Shown here in pieces: positions 21,245 to 30,193 of a stretch of DNA of 40,583 bases. Position 1 is the stretch's first letter. Each line of letters begins with the position of its first letter. The notes beneath the pieces are model-generated. The model saw nothing but the letters and a program-made list of their open reading frames with translations, was not told where the DNA came from and made no database searches. Source of the DNA: Snodgrassella alvi (lineage in GTDB: Bacteria; Pseudomonadota; Gammaproteobacteria; Burkholderiales; Neisseriaceae); NCBI RefSeq assembly GCF_002777855.1, contig NZ_MEIK01000002.1, forward strand, positions 1 to 40,583, in the 5' to 3' direction. The position numbers and the translations under genes were made by a program.

Positions 21245-21892
21245 ATGAAAACTAAGCATTTAGATGTCCAACTTGATATTAAATCCGTCAGTGATGACGG
21301 TTTTTTTTCGGGTTACGGTTCGGTTAGTGGGAACAAGGATTCTTACGGCGATGTTGTGATGCGAGGCGCATTTACTAAGACGCTAAACGAATGGCAAACC
21401 CGAGGCCGATTGCCGCCGGTATTGTTTAATCATGATTGGGACAAGCCAATTGGATTTTTTACTAAGCTGGTTGAAGATGACCGCGGCTTATATGTAGAGG
21501 GTCAGTTATTAATTAAGGAAATTGAAAAAGCACGGGAAGTGCATGCCCTGTTACGAGCTAAAGCAATTGACGGTCTTTCGATTGGATTTCAACCGGTACA
21601 AAAAGAACACGACCGCAAAACAGATGTCACAAAATTACTGGAGGTTAAATTATATGAAATATCTATTGTAATTTTTCCAGCTAACCCAGAAGCAAGGGTT
21701 AACTGCGTCAAATTTGAGCACGGGCTACCGTCTTCAGAAGAGTTTAAAGAAATATTGAGGCAAAACGGATTTAACGAAAAGCAGGCCGCTGTCATACACG
21801 ACGGCGGTTTTTTATTGCTGTCACAAAAGGCAGCACCCAAACAACATAATTCTGTGATGAATGACGTAATACAAATTTTAAGAGGTAATTAA
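21245..21892 (+). CDS. Prohead protease (HK97 family, S78)
   Basis: A 215-residue protein. GYGSVSGNKDSYGDVVMRGA leads to catalytic His63 (FNHDWDKP), Ser112 (DGLSIGF) and acidic Glu138 (KLYEISIV). It processes the capsid delta domain and itself during head maturation. AAAGGA lies 9 bases before the ATG. A C-terminal extension of about 60 residues past the core includes the sequence that would be cleaved away. Confidence 0.94.
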   Translation: MKTKHLDVQLDIKSVSDDGFFSGYGSVSGNKDSYGDVVMRGAFTKTLNEWQTRGRLPPVLFNHDWDKPIGFFTKLVEDDRGLYVEGQLLIKEIEKAREVHALLRAKAIDGLSIGFQPVQKEHDRKTDVTKLLEVKLYEISIVIFPANPEARVNCVKFEHGLPSSEEFKEILRQNGFNEKQAAVIHDGGFLLLSQKAAPKQHNSVMNDVIQILRGN

Positions 21893-23116
21893 ATGGCAGA
21901 TACGAACGGAAACGAGGCAATTGAGCTGGCTAACGTATTGAAGCAAAAGCAGGACGAGACAAACAAGGCGCTTGACCAAGTTAAGGCGCTTGGCGAAGAG
22001 CTTAGAGGCAAAACGGAAAAGTCGGATAAAGTCACCGACGAGCTTAAAACCGATATTGACAAGCTTTTGACGGACATAACTGGCCTGAAGTCTCAAATTC
22101 AAGAGTTAGAGCAGTCACAAGTGCGTAATCCGGTTGCAGAGCAAAAAAATATGACGCTTGGCGAGATGGTTACTAAATCTGGACTTCTAAAGTCTGCCGA
22201 GGCGCTATCAGCAGAGGACAATATTAAAATTAAAATTGACACAAAAGCGATAGGCGTAGGTGCCAATTTAGGGTACAACGCCGGCGCACTTACTCAACCA
22301 CATATTACGCCTGTGGTTACACCCCCTAATCAGCGGCTACTGGTGCGGGACTTGCTGAGTCCCGGACACACAGGAAGTCCTGCCATAACAGTGCCAAGAG
22401 AAACCTTATTCGAAAACGCTGCGGAAATAGTCGATGAAGGTAAAAGAAAGCCCGAATCCAATTTGAATTATGACTCCGAAGTGGTGCCAGTAGTAACAAT
22501 CGCACACTTTATTAAAGCAAGTAATCAGGTGTTGAGTGATGTGCCTGCTTTGCAGTCAATGATTAATGAGCGCTTGGCCTATGGCTTAAGACTGGTAGAA
22601 GAGCAAAAATTGTTAAATGGCACAGGACAACTTAAAGGCTTAATCCAGAGCGCTACACCGTTTCAGAATGTAACCACTATAACCTGTAGCAATGCTATTG
22701 ACCAATTACGCTTGGCGATGCTGCAAGTTGCGTTATCCGGATACAGCGCGACAGGCCACGTTCTTAACCCAATGCAGTGGACAGAAATAGAAATGTCTAA
22801 AGATGCCATCGGACGTTATGTAATCGGCAATCCGCAAGGACAGATTACCCCATCGCTGTGGGGGTTACCTGTAGTGGTAACGCCATCTATGAAGCAGGGG
22901 CAATTCTTAGTCGGTGCTTTCAAAATGGGGGCACAGATTTTTGACCGCTGGGACATGGCGGTGGCTATTGCCTTTAATAATGAAGATGATTTTGTAAATA
23001 ACATGGTCACTATTCGGTGTGAGGAACGGTTGGCGCTGGCTATTTACTCTCCAAAAGCGTTTGTAACCGGTACGGTACAGTTCACTTTGCCACCGCAGTC
23101 TGACAAAACTAACTAA
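21893..23116 (+). CDS. Major capsid protein (HK97 family)
   Basis: A 407-residue protein. Residues 5-85 or so are a charged coiled coil (LANVLKQKQDETNKALDQVK onwards), the delta/scaffold domain expected to be removed by the protease. The HK97 fold follows, with VRDLLSPGHTGSPAITVPRE, LRLVEEQKLLNGTG and GLPVVVTPSMKQGQFLVGAF as typical segments. AGAGG lies 7 bases before the ATG. Confidence 0.95.
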   Translation: MADTNGNEAIELANVLKQKQDETNKALDQVKALGEELRGKTEKSDKVTDELKTDIDKLLTDITGLKSQIQELEQSQVRNPVAEQKNMTLGEMVTKSGLLKSAEALSAEDNIKIKIDTKAIGVGANLGYNAGALTQPHITPVVTPPNQRLLVRDLLSPGHTGSPAITVPRETLFENAAEIVDEGKRKPESNLNYDSEVVPVVTIAHFIKASNQVLSDVPALQSMINERLAYGLRLVEEQKLLNGTGQLKGLIQSATPFQNVTTITCSNAIDQLRLAMLQVALSGYSATGHVLNPMQWTEIEMSKDAIGRYVIGNPQGQITPSLWGLPVVVTPSMKQGQFLVGAFKMGAQIFDRWDMAVAIAFNNEDDFVNNMVTIRCEERLALAIYSPKAFVTGTVQFTLPPQSDKTN

Positions 23117-23127
23117 TGTAGTTCATC

Positions 23128-23146
23128 CCGCCCCACTCAGGGGCGG
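23128..23146 (+). repeat. GC-rich hairpin after the capsid gene
   Basis: CCGCCCC-ACTCA-GGGGCGG, a 7-bp stem 11 bases after the capsid stop, with no T-tract. It could stabilise the capsid mRNA 3' end and make it more abundant than downstream transcript. Confidence 0.6.
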
Positions 23147-23154
23147 CTGGGGTC

Positions 23155-23472
23155 ATGATGATTACAATTAATGATATTCGCAAGAATTGCCGGATTGATG
23201 ATAACAGCGAAGATGGATTGCTGATGATTTATCTAGCGGCAGCTAAGGAGGCGGTAAAACAGTACACCAACCGGAATTGGTACGAGTCGGCAATACCGGA
23301 AAACGACCCAGACGGCATGCTTTATAACGATGCAGTAGATATGGCTTTACTGCTGATTACTGCGCACTGGTACAAAAACCGTGAAGCCGTTTCCGCGTTA
23401 AATGCCTCATGGCTACCGTGTGGGGTGGCTTTTTTATTGCAGCCTTACATGATGATGTGGGGTAAAGAATGA
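23155..23472 (+). CDS. Head-tail connector protein (gp6-like)
   Basis: A 105-residue protein. ITINDIRKNCRIDDNSEDGL, LMIYLAAAKEAVKQYTNRNW and DMALLLITAHWYKNREAV are typical of Phage_connect/gp6-like adaptors that join portal to tail. It overlaps the next gene by 4 bases. Start ambiguity between ATG 23155 and ATG 23158 is trivial. Confidence 0.88.
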   Translation: MMITINDIRKNCRIDDNSEDGLLMIYLAAAKEAVKQYTNRNWYESAIPENDPDGMLYNDAVDMALLLITAHWYKNREAVSALNASWLPCGVAFLLQPYMMMWGKE

Positions 23473-23810
23473 GTATTGCAGCAGGGAAACTAGACAAGCG
23501 GGTGTTGTTACAGCGTCCACAGCTGAGCAAAGGCACGCTGGGAGAGTTTGATAAAAAATGGGTCAATGTCGGGTATTTGTGGGCAAATATATCCTATCTT
23601 TCCGGCCGTGAGTTTATTAAAAACGGATTGGACTCTTCTAGTTGCAGCGCATCCATTCAGGTGCGCCGCAGTAGTCTGACGTCCAACATTAGCCCCGAGT
23701 GGCGCATTATCTACAATGACATTATTTTTAATATACAAGCGGTGCTGCCTGACTCTTCGCATTCAGAGGCAATTAACCTGCCCTGTACAACTGGACTCAA
23801 TGAGGGTTAG
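23469..23810 (+). CDS. Head closure / head-tail joining protein (SPP1 gp16-like)
   Basis: A 113-residue protein. IAAGKLDKRVLLQRP, GEFDKKWVNVGYLWANISYL and WRIIYNDIIFNIQAVLPDSS match the head-tail adaptor family. It closes the portal after packaging and docks the tail. It is coupled to the connector gene by an ATGA overlap. Confidence 0.88.
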   Translation: MSIAAGKLDKRVLLQRPQLSKGTLGEFDKKWVNVGYLWANISYLSGREFIKNGLDSSSCSASIQVRRSSLTSNISPEWRIIYNDIIFNIQAVLPDSSHSEAINLPCTTGLNEG

Positions 23811-23812
23811 CC

Positions 23813-24295
23813 ATGGGCGTAAAAATAACTGTCAGCGGTCTAAATGAGCTGCATAAAAAAATGCAGAAGCTGATTAATGGCGTAAATGGCGAAATCAGCA
23901 AAAAAGCAACCGGCAGGGGGGCGGCGATTATCCGTGATGAGGCGGTTAAGGTCGCTTACAAAGCCCCTGCGCCATACCGTGTGTACAACAAAAACAGCAC
24001 TGGCGGCAAGACAGCGACAGTCGTTCAGCCCGGACACGTCGCCCGCAGCATCATTATGAAGCGGCTGCCGCCTAGCGAACGTTTAGGGATGACCTCAAAG
24101 CATATTGTTACTGTTTCTAATTCTAAAGAAATCCCTAAAGGGGCTAGGCAGATTGCTACGTTTGTAGAGTATGGCATTAACATGCCGCAGGCACATCCCT
24201 TTATGCGTAATGCGTATGACAGCAAAAAAGGGGAGGGCAGAAAGGAGGCAGTTAAAGTTCTGATTCAGGGAGTTAAAAAGCAATGGAAGAAATAG
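23813..24295 (+). CDS. HK97 gp10-like head-tail component
   Basis: A 160-residue protein. VSGLNELHKKMQKLINGVNG, an early helix (ISKKATGRGAAIIRDEAVKV), then FVEYGINMPQAHPFMRNAYD, which is the gp10-like signature. It overlaps the next gene by 13 bases. Expected at the neck or tail terminus. Confidence 0.88.
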   Translation: MGVKITVSGLNELHKKMQKLINGVNGEISKKATGRGAAIIRDEAVKVAYKAPAPYRVYNKNSTGGKTATVVQPGHVARSIIMKRLPPSERLGMTSKHIVTVSNSKEIPKGARQIATFVEYGINMPQAHPFMRNAYDSKKGEGRKEAVKVLIQGVKKQWKK

Positions 24296-24639
24296 CAGCT
24301 TTTTACAGCTTGATTGGGGATTTGTGTGGCGGGCGTGTGTATCCGGACTTTATTCCAGAACAGAACAGCGGTGCCGACCCGAATTGGTGGCCAGCTATGC
24401 GTTATACAGTGATTTCCGGACAAGTAGATGGAACAAACTGTTACCAACAGTTTAGACCACGCGTGCAAATAGACATTTATGCCAACAGTCCGCAGGAGCG
24501 CGCGCAATGCGTGGAGCAGGTGATGGCCATATTACAGGAAGCAGAAGAAATAGATTGTGACCTAAAGACCTCCCCTATTTTCTCATACGACATTGAGCGC
24601 AAGAAGTATCAAGCAACAATTGATTATTTAATTTTTTAG
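24283..24639 (+). CDS. DUF3168 tail terminator/completion protein
   Basis: A 118-residue protein. FYSLIGDLCGGRVYPDFIPE, then PAMRYTVISGQVDG, PRVQIDIYANSPQERAQCVE and an end strand YQATIDYLIF fit the DUF3168 tail completion family. The start overlaps the previous gene and lies near GGAG of the preceding sequence. It caps the tail tube. Confidence 0.85.
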   Translation: MEEIAAFYSLIGDLCGGRVYPDFIPEQNSGADPNWWPAMRYTVISGQVDGTNCYQQFRPRVQIDIYANSPQERAQCVEQVMAILQEAEEIDCDLKTSPIFSYDIERKKYQATIDYLIF

Positions 24640-24658
24640 TAAGCAAATGATTTTTACC

Positions 24659-24684
24659 AGCCACGGGAAACCGTGGCTTTTTTT
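24659..24684 (+). terminator. Terminator before the tail tube gene
   Basis: AGCCACGG-GAAA-CCGTGGCT then T7; the GGAG of the tail tube gene follows within 5 bases. A GAAA tetraloop makes it very stable. Confidence 0.8.
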
Positions 24685-24696
24685 ATGGAGTTAGAT

Positions 24697-25377
24697 ATGG
24701 CGCAAGCACCAAAAAAGACCCGAATAAGCACCAAGCGCGGTACGCCTTTTACCAATCAAACCGCTGTTTTTGATTTACCCGATGTCCCGACAAATGAAAT
24801 TACCAATCTGAGTAACTCTAAGCCGGCTATTGCGACATCGCTGGCGCATGGTTTAAGTACATCAGATGCTATCTGGATTGAAAGTGAAACCAACAGCGCA
24901 ATTAATGGGTATTACCTCGTGAGTGTCAATACGGAAGACTCTTTTGCCGTGATTGGATTAAATGGCGAAGATTTAGGCACCATCACCGATGCGAAATTTA
25001 CAAAGCTAATCCGCTACCCGTTTTGTGATGCTTCAAGCATCAAAATATCGCCTATTAAAACTACAGAAAAAGACGTCACCACCAATTGCGATGAAGACCC
25101 CGTAACAGAAGTTCAAAAAGAATCAGGCACCATCAGTATGTCGGGATTATGGATGCCTGATAAAAAGGTACAGGACTTTTTAGAAGAGATGGCCGAAGAA
25201 ACAGAGACAATATTTTTAACCGTGAAGCCTAAAAAAAGCAAAACCCTACGCGGCTATCAAGGCAAAATTACTAGTTTTGATCAAGACGGTAAAAGCGGCG
25301 ATTTATGGCAATTCTCCATTGAATTTAAAATTATCGGACGTCAACGCAAACTAGATACCACCAGCGGAGTTATTTAA
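24697..25377 (+). CDS. Major tail tube protein
   Basis: A 226-residue protein. It follows the completion protein and precedes the tail chaperones, the normal place of the tail tube. Beta-rich, with GTISMSGLWMPDKKVQDFLE and SGDLWQFSIEFKIIGRQRK late in the chain. An internal segment (AHGLSTSDAIWIESETNSAI, NGYYLVSVN) looks like a small domain inserted before the tube fold. The start at 24697 is chosen for GGAG 6 bases upstream; the ATG at 24685 within ATGGAG is the ribosome site itself. Confidence 0.85.
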   Translation: MAQAPKKTRISTKRGTPFTNQTAVFDLPDVPTNEITNLSNSKPAIATSLAHGLSTSDAIWIESETNSAINGYYLVSVNTEDSFAVIGLNGEDLGTITDAKFTKLIRYPFCDASSIKISPIKTTEKDVTTNCDEDPVTEVQKESGTISMSGLWMPDKKVQDFLEEMAEETETIFLTVKPKKSKTLRGYQGKITSFDQDGKSGDLWQFSIEFKIIGRQRKLDTTSGVI

Positions 25378-25378
25378 C

Positions 25379-25771
25379 ATGACCACAACCCATAACACAG
25401 AAGACCCAAAAGCCGCATTCATCAACAATGCGCGCCAGTATATGAAGTCCGTCATTAGTCCTGTTCCGGACATCGCCCCGTATGAGGGGTTGTTTGTCAA
25501 ATTGCTCAGCGTGCGCGAAATGGCGGATTTTTTCCGGCGCTGTGACGAATTTGAAAATAGTTACGATGATGGCTTAAACGGCGTACGGGAAAAAGCCCTG
25601 ATGATTTTGGATGGCACTGGGCAGCCTATGTTTCATCCTGACAATCGGGAGGACGTTGCCTTTCTGGCAGAATTGCCGAGCCAAGTATTAGCCAAGGTCA
25701 ATGAATATTTTTTCCAGATTAACGGGGAGCAAGGGTTAAAAAAGCTGTCACAAGACGCGAAAAACTCATAA
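25379..25771 (+). CDS. Tail assembly chaperone, G-like
   Basis: A 130-residue protein. It contains FVKLLSVREMADFFRRCDEF, then VAFLAELPSQVLAKVNEYFF, typical of gpG-like chaperones that coat the tape measure. The codons TTA-AAA-AAG at 25736-25744 contain the slippery heptamer A-AAA-AAG, which leads in the -1 frame into the T-like frame. GGAG lies 9 bases before the ATG. Confidence 0.88.
   Translation: MTTTHNTEDPKAAFINNARQYMKSVISPVPDIAPYEGLFVKLLSVREMADFFRRCDEFENSYDDGLNGVREKALMILDGTGQPMFHPDNREDVAFLAELPSQVLAKVNEYFFQINGEQGLKKLSQDAKNS
25738..25744 (+). promoter_or_regulatory. Programmed -1 frameshift slippery site
   Basis: A-AAA-AAG in the zero frame of the G-like gene. After a slip the reading is GCT-GTC-ACA-AGA and continues open to 26067, producing a G-T fusion. 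This is the classic arrangement of long-tailed phages. Confidence 0.82.
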
Positions 25772-26067
25772 TTGAATTGTCTTTTGCGTTGCATTTGCCG
25801 GCTTTTGAGATAGACAAATGGCCGGTAAGTGAATTTAATCGTTATGTAGCATATTACCAGCGTTACGGCTTTCCGCAGTGGCGAATTGAACAGTATTTTG
25901 CCTATAACACGCTTGTTACGGCACGTGCGGCAGGTAATGAGGATATCACGCTACAGGATTTATTGTTACCCAATGCCGCTGATGATGAATTTGACGAAGA
26001 TGACGCCGGAGGCAATGCAGATGAAGTGGATGATGTAGACGCCTATCTGGATTCATTCGGGTTGTAG
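25744..26067 (+). CDS. Tail assembly chaperone, T-like extension (by -1 frameshift)
   Basis: Expressed as a fusion of the first 122 residues of the G-like protein with about 107 more: AVTRREKLIIELSFALHLPA, FEIDKWPVSEFNRYVAYYQR, then an acidic tail DDEFDEDDAGG. The 'W.vSEf.ry..yy...gf...R.e...A' pattern is that of gpT-like domains. A TTG at 25777 has no ribosome site, so independent initiation is unlikely. Confidence 0.82.
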   Translation, partial: AVTRREKLIIELSFALHLPAFEIDKWPVSEFNRYVAYYQRYGFPQWRIEQYFAYNTLVTARAAGNEDITLQDLLLPNAADDEFDEDDAGGNADEVDDVDAYLDSFGL

Positions 26068-26072
26068 TAAGC

Positions 26073-26095
26073 CAGCGGCCTTGCGCCGCTGTTTT
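26073..26095 (+). terminator. Hairpin before the Cys-rich gene
   Basis: CAGCGGC-CTTGC-GCCGCTG then TTTTGTT, followed by the AGGTG ribosome site of the next gene. Confidence 0.65.
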
Positions 26096-26110
26096 GTTAT
26101 AGGTGCAAAT

Positions 26111-26335
26111 ATGGGATGTGATTGCAATCAAGGCGAACAGGCTAGGCAGGACAGTCGCAGCCGTTATGAGCAAAAAAAAGCAATTTGCGCTGGGTGTGCA
26201 GAAATTGTGCGTTGGGTACCGGATACAAAGCCTGATGCACCAATTAACACGTTTGATAGGTGCGGCCGCTGTGGGTGTTTCATCAAGCCTAAGGCCAGAA
26301 TATGGGGGCTACACTGTCCGCTTGAAAAATGGTAG
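26111..26335 (+). CDS. Small cysteine-rich (zinc-binding) protein
   Basis: A 74-residue protein with nine or so cysteines: CDCNQ near the start, CAGC, CGRCGCFIKPKARIWGLHCP. Two CxxC pairs suggest one zinc site of the ribbon type. Start at 26111, 7 bases after AGGTG. Similar tiny zinc proteins sit between chaperone and tape measure genes in other siphophages; function unknown. Confidence 0.65.
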   Translation: MGCDCNQGEQARQDSRSRYEQKKAICAGCAEIVRWVPDTKPDAPINTFDRCGRCGCFIKPKARIWGLHCPLEKW

Positions 26336-26350
26336 GGGAAAGGAGCCAGC

Positions 26351-29300
26351 ATGTCTGATGATATAACCATAGGTTTCGGCCTTGATGCGCGCGGGTTTAT
26401 TGCTGGTATACGCAGCACAGAAGAGCAGGCCAAAAAATCCACACAGGCCTTGATGCGCGCCTATCAATCTTCAGCAAGCAGCGCCAATGGCTTAAGTGAT
26501 GCCGTAATTAATACGAGGGCACAAACCCTGCTTAATCTTGGCGTCACTATGAAGCAGGTAGAGGCGTTTAAAGAAACGGCTGTTTCAGTACGCAAGTATA
26601 AAGAAGAGTTAAAAAGGGTCGGGGAGGAATATCAAAATGATTCAGCGCGCTTAAACGCGCATTTGCTTGCCTATGGCAAACAGAATGACCTGTTATCACT
26701 CGCCACCATCAATACGCGCGAATTAGCCGCAGAGGAAGCGGCTTTAAATGCCGCCAGAAAGGCCAGACCGCAAGCCATAGAGCCGTCTCCTGCCAAAGTG
26801 GCCAAAGTAGAGTCTACCGCTCCGGCGGTCATTAAAGCTGGGGTGATAGATAGCAGCGGCCTGAATGACTTTAATTCGAAAGTTGATGCCGCCACCGCTA
26901 AAGTTAAAAGCTTAGCTATTGCCATGCTCGGTATTGGAAGTGCGCGTCAATTGTCCGCTATGGCGGATGAATGGACGACCGTCAATAACCGCCTGAAATT
27001 GGTTATCAGTTCTTCATATGAACTGAAGCAGGTTCGCGGCCAGTTAATGGCCAGCGCCAATAATACCGGTCAATCACTGGGTACAGTGGCTGAGTTGTAT
27101 AACAAACTGGCCATGTCGCAGGCACAAACCGGAATCAGTGGCAGAAAGTTGCTGCAACTAACTGATACCATCAATAAAGCCATGGTCATCGGTGGCGGTT
27201 CTGCTGAATCTCAGGCCGCAGCACTGGTGCAGTTATCTCAGGCTTTTGCCTCCGGTACCTTGCGCGGTGAAGAGCTTAATTCAGTCCTTGAACAGGCGCC
27301 CGGATTGGCGCAAACCTTGGCGAAAGGGTTAGGCGTAACCGTTGGCCAGTTGCGCGCGCTGGCCGCCAATGGCAAGCTGACATCTGAGGCGGTGGCCAAC
27401 GCCATTTTAAAACAGTCCGCCGATGTCAATGCCCAGTTCGGCAAGATGGACAAAACAATAGGACAATCTGCTACTTCGTTAAAAAACAAAGTCATGTCCT
27501 ATGTTGGTGCGCTGAACGAATCCAGCGGCGCCACACGTAAAGCCGGTGCGGTCATGGAGTGGCTGGGCAATCATCTCGGCACCGTATCTACGGTGCTTAG
27601 TACCGTATCGGCCATTTATACCGGCAAATATGCTGCCTCTATTACCATGGTGATAGTGCGCAAGTATGCCGAAATATCCGCCTCAAAACAGTCAGCCGCG
27701 GCCATGCTGAAAGAGGCTGCCGCTGCCAAATTGCTTGCCGCTGCTAAGACAGGCGGGGCGGGCAATGCGGCTAAGGGAGGAGCCGGAGCCGCCAGCGCGT
27801 TAGAAGTCGCAGGAGGGGTGGCCAGCATGGCCAAGGGCGGATGGGTGGGGTTAGCTGCCGGACTGGCTACAGCGGCTTATGCTTACTATCAAATCCGGCA
27901 GGCCTCTAAAACGGTTAATGATTCCCTCCAGACGCAGATAGGTTCACTGGATGAACTGATTGCCAAATACAAGCAGGCATCTGATACCGGTAAACAGGCA
28001 CTACGCAAACAGGCAGAAGACGCTTACGAGCAGTCCGCCCATGAATTCCGCAGCGGACTTGATGATTTACAAAAGAGGTACAACGGCCTAATGGGGATGG
28101 GGCAAACCCGTAATATGCCATTGGCTGAAATTGATAAACAAATCAAAAGCATAATTGCAGGAATTAACGCTGGCCGGATTAGCGCCGCAGAGGGTACGCA
28201 GCAGTTAAACAAATTGTTCGGAATCAGGCATGATTCTAAACTGGCGGGCGAGCTGGCTGTTCAGGCCATGGCACTCGAAGATGTCGCTAAAAAAGCCAAT
28301 CAGGCGGCAGATTCAGTTAATGCTATGGGCGGGGTTGCGCCTAAGTTTAAAGCATCATCTGAGCAAATCGCGGCCGCGGCCCAGCAGACCAGCGCCGCCA
28401 TTCAGAAGCTGATAGACGCCCAGAAAAAGAATATTGACCTGCTGCAAAAACAGAAGCAACTGATGGCCGGCGGGTTGTCTAGCGGGGTTGCCGAAGCGGT
28501 GGCCAAAGCGAATGCCGAGGGTATGACCGGCCAGAAGCTGAAAGAATACACCCAACAGCAAAAACAGCAAGAAAAATTACAGCAACAGATAGATGACATT
28601 AAATCCGTTGCTGATACTCTGCAATCACTGGGCAAAAGCGCCGAAGAAGCAAAGGCGGAATTAATTGCGGGCAAGGACGGCCTGACCTTGTTTCAGTTGT
28701 CTGCAAAGAATGCCACCAGTGCGCAGATTGAGCAGGCTAAACAGTTACAGGCGCAAAGCAAAGCATATAAAGAGCAGTTGCAGAATCAACAAACGTTAAA
28801 AGACATGATTCAGCAGGCGCAGGAGGCGCGCGCAGAACTGTTTGGCGGCAAAAATGCGTTAATTGCCTTTCGGATGGGGCTAACGCATGCGACCAACGAG
28901 CAAATACGGCAGGCTCAGGCGGTAAACGCATTAACTGAACAGATACAGAAGCAGAAATCTGTTTTAGCGACACTGGAGGGGCTGAAAGAACAGGTGGCCA
29001 CGCTGGGTATGGATTCAGTCCAGCGGCAATTGTACGGCCTGCGCAAGGAGGGCGCGACGCCGGAGCAGTTGCGGCAGGCAGAAGCCATGCTGCGGCAAAT
29101 TAAATCATTTGATGATGCGCAGAAAGATACCAAGGCCGCTGCCAAGGATTTATCGGATGCTGCTGCGGAGTTAAAGGATTCCAGCCGCAGCGGTGACGAT
29201 ACCAAGCAGCTAAGCATATTCAGCAAAGAATATCGCGACCGCGAAGAAGCGTACTGGACAAAGAAACGGCAGCAGGAGCGCGACGGCAGTGGCATTGGCT

Positions 29301-29557
29301 ATCTGTCTGGCCGCGCATCAAATCCTGTGATGCAGAATTTAAACCCATCGCCATTGCCGACCAGCTTTAACCCGCCCAGTCAGATAAACAAGGACATGAA
29401 CGAACTGTTAAAGGCCTCGGAGGTGGTGCAAATTGTATTAAGCGATGGGAAAAAAGATGTCACATTCAAAGGACTGTTTAACACGCCGGACGGGGCAAAA
29501 CAGTTCAAAGATATTTTAAAAATTAGCTTACACAGTATAGCTAATGATATGAGATAA
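26351..29557 (+). CDS. Tape measure protein
   Basis: A 1068-residue protein, the longest gene here. The N-terminal helices (IGFGLDARGFIAGIRSTEEQ) lead to the conserved tape-measure domain around 190-400 (MADEWTTVNNRLKLVISSSY, SRQLSAMADE and GEELNSVLEQAPGLAQTLAK). Ala/Gly-rich membrane-like segments near 430-520 (GWVGLAAGLATAAYAYYQI) and long coiled coils (QKQLMAGGLSSGVAEAVAKA, KLQQQIDDIKSVADTLQSLG) follow. It sets tail length and may help DNA cross the inner membrane. AAAGGAG lies 5 bases before the ATG. Confidence 0.94.
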   Translation: MSDDITIGFGLDARGFIAGIRSTEEQAKKSTQALMRAYQSSASSANGLSDAVINTRAQTLLNLGVTMKQVEAFKETAVSVRKYKEELKRVGEEYQNDSARLNAHLLAYGKQNDLLSLATINTRELAAEEAALNAARKARPQAIEPSPAKVAKVESTAPAVIKAGVIDSSGLNDFNSKVDAATAKVKSLAIAMLGIGSARQLSAMADEWTTVNNRLKLVISSSYELKQVRGQLMASANNTGQSLGTVAELYNKLAMSQAQTGISGRKLLQLTDTINKAMVIGGGSAESQAAALVQLSQAFASGTLRGEELNSVLEQAPGLAQTLAKGLGVTVGQLRALAANGKLTSEAVANAILKQSADVNAQFGKMDKTIGQSATSLKNKVMSYVGALNESSGATRKAGAVMEWLGNHLGTVSTVLSTVSAIYTGKYAASITMVIVRKYAEISASKQSAAAMLKEAAAAKLLAAAKTGGAGNAAKGGAGAASALEVAGGVASMAKGGWVGLAAGLATAAYAYYQIRQASKTVNDSLQTQIGSLDELIAKYKQASDTGKQALRKQAEDAYEQSAHEFRSGLDDLQKRYNGLMGMGQTRNMPLAEIDKQIKSIIAGINAGRISAAEGTQQLNKLFGIRHDSKLAGELAVQAMALEDVAKKANQAADSVNAMGGVAPKFKASSEQIAAAAQQTSAAIQKLIDAQKKNIDLLQKQKQLMAGGLSSGVAEAVAKANAEGMTGQKLKEYTQQQKQQEKLQQQIDDIKSVADTLQSLGKSAEEAKAELIAGKDGLTLFQLSAKNATSAQIEQAKQLQAQSKAYKEQLQNQQTLKDMIQQAQEARAELFGGKNALIAFRMGLTHATNEQIRQAQAVNALTEQIQKQKSVLATLEGLKEQVATLGMDSVQRQLYGLRKEGATPEQLRQAEAMLRQIKSFDDAQKDTKAAAKDLSDAAAELKDSSRSGDDTKQLSIFSKEYRDREEAYWTKKRQQERDGSGIGYLSGRASNPVMQNLNPSPLPTSFNPPSQINKDMNELLKASEVVQIVLSDGKKDVTFKGLFNTPDGAKQFKDILKISLHSIANDMR

Positions 29558-29579
29558 CCGGCTAAGTGCCGGTTTTTTT
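29556..29579 (+). terminator. Terminator after the tape measure gene
   Basis: AACCGGC-TAAGT-GCCGGTT then T-tract, with GAGGA of the next gene starting at once. Confidence 0.78.
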
Positions 29580-29590
29580 GAGGACATTTT

Positions 29591-30178
29591 ATGGCATTTA
29601 CTTTATATACAGACGCCAAAATGACAACCGAAGCAAGCAGCCCTTATCAGCTCGACTTTAACGGGGTTGGCGTTAGTGATTTTAAACTGTTTTTTGGTAG
29701 CCCATATGTGTATGAGACCTTAAAGCCTAAGACTGACCAGCAAATCATGTTAATACCGGCCAGCCGGCTAAAAAAATGGCAGGCCGGCGGCGCGTATAGT
29801 TTTGGCAACATTGTTGAGCCTACTGTGGCTAATGGCTGTATGTATCAATGCTTAGGCAATGGACAGGCGGGCAGTAATGAGCCGGCATGGAGTACGGATT
29901 ATGGCAGTGAATGCACTTCCGGCGGACTGGTATTCGTCAATCTTGGGGCAAAATTCCAGCCGACAGATATTCGCATGGCTTTAAAGCAATCCGACCTTGG
30001 CAGCGCCGTATCTGGTGAAGCCTTGGCCATTGGGACAGAGCTAAAGGGCGGTACGGCTATCCCTGTTTATATCAGGGTGACCAACTCTAATAACGCGGTA
30101 CGCACAGACCGCACAGACCCGTGCATTAGCATCAGATTAAATGCAACCACAACCGAAACGGTTGTACAAACGGGCTAG
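29591..30178 (+). CDS. Minor tail protein with carbohydrate-binding-like motif
   Basis: A 195-residue protein. The middle (WQAGGAYSFGNIVEPTVANG, CMYQCLGNGQAGSNEPAW, then DYGSECTSGGLVFV) is a motif found in phage tail and tip proteins and resembling small chitin-binding-like modules. The rest is beta-rich. It could bind a surface sugar or decorate the tail tip. GAGGA lies 6 bases before the ATG. Confidence 0.65.
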   Translation: MAFTLYTDAKMTTEASSPYQLDFNGVGVSDFKLFFGSPYVYETLKPKTDQQIMLIPASRLKKWQAGGAYSFGNIVEPTVANGCMYQCLGNGQAGSNEPAWSTDYGSECTSGGLVFVNLGAKFQPTDIRMALKQSDLGSAVSGEALAIGTELKGGTAIPVYIRVTNSNNAVRTDRTDPCISIRLNATTTETVVQTG

Positions 30179-30193
30179 CGATAGGAATAAAAA

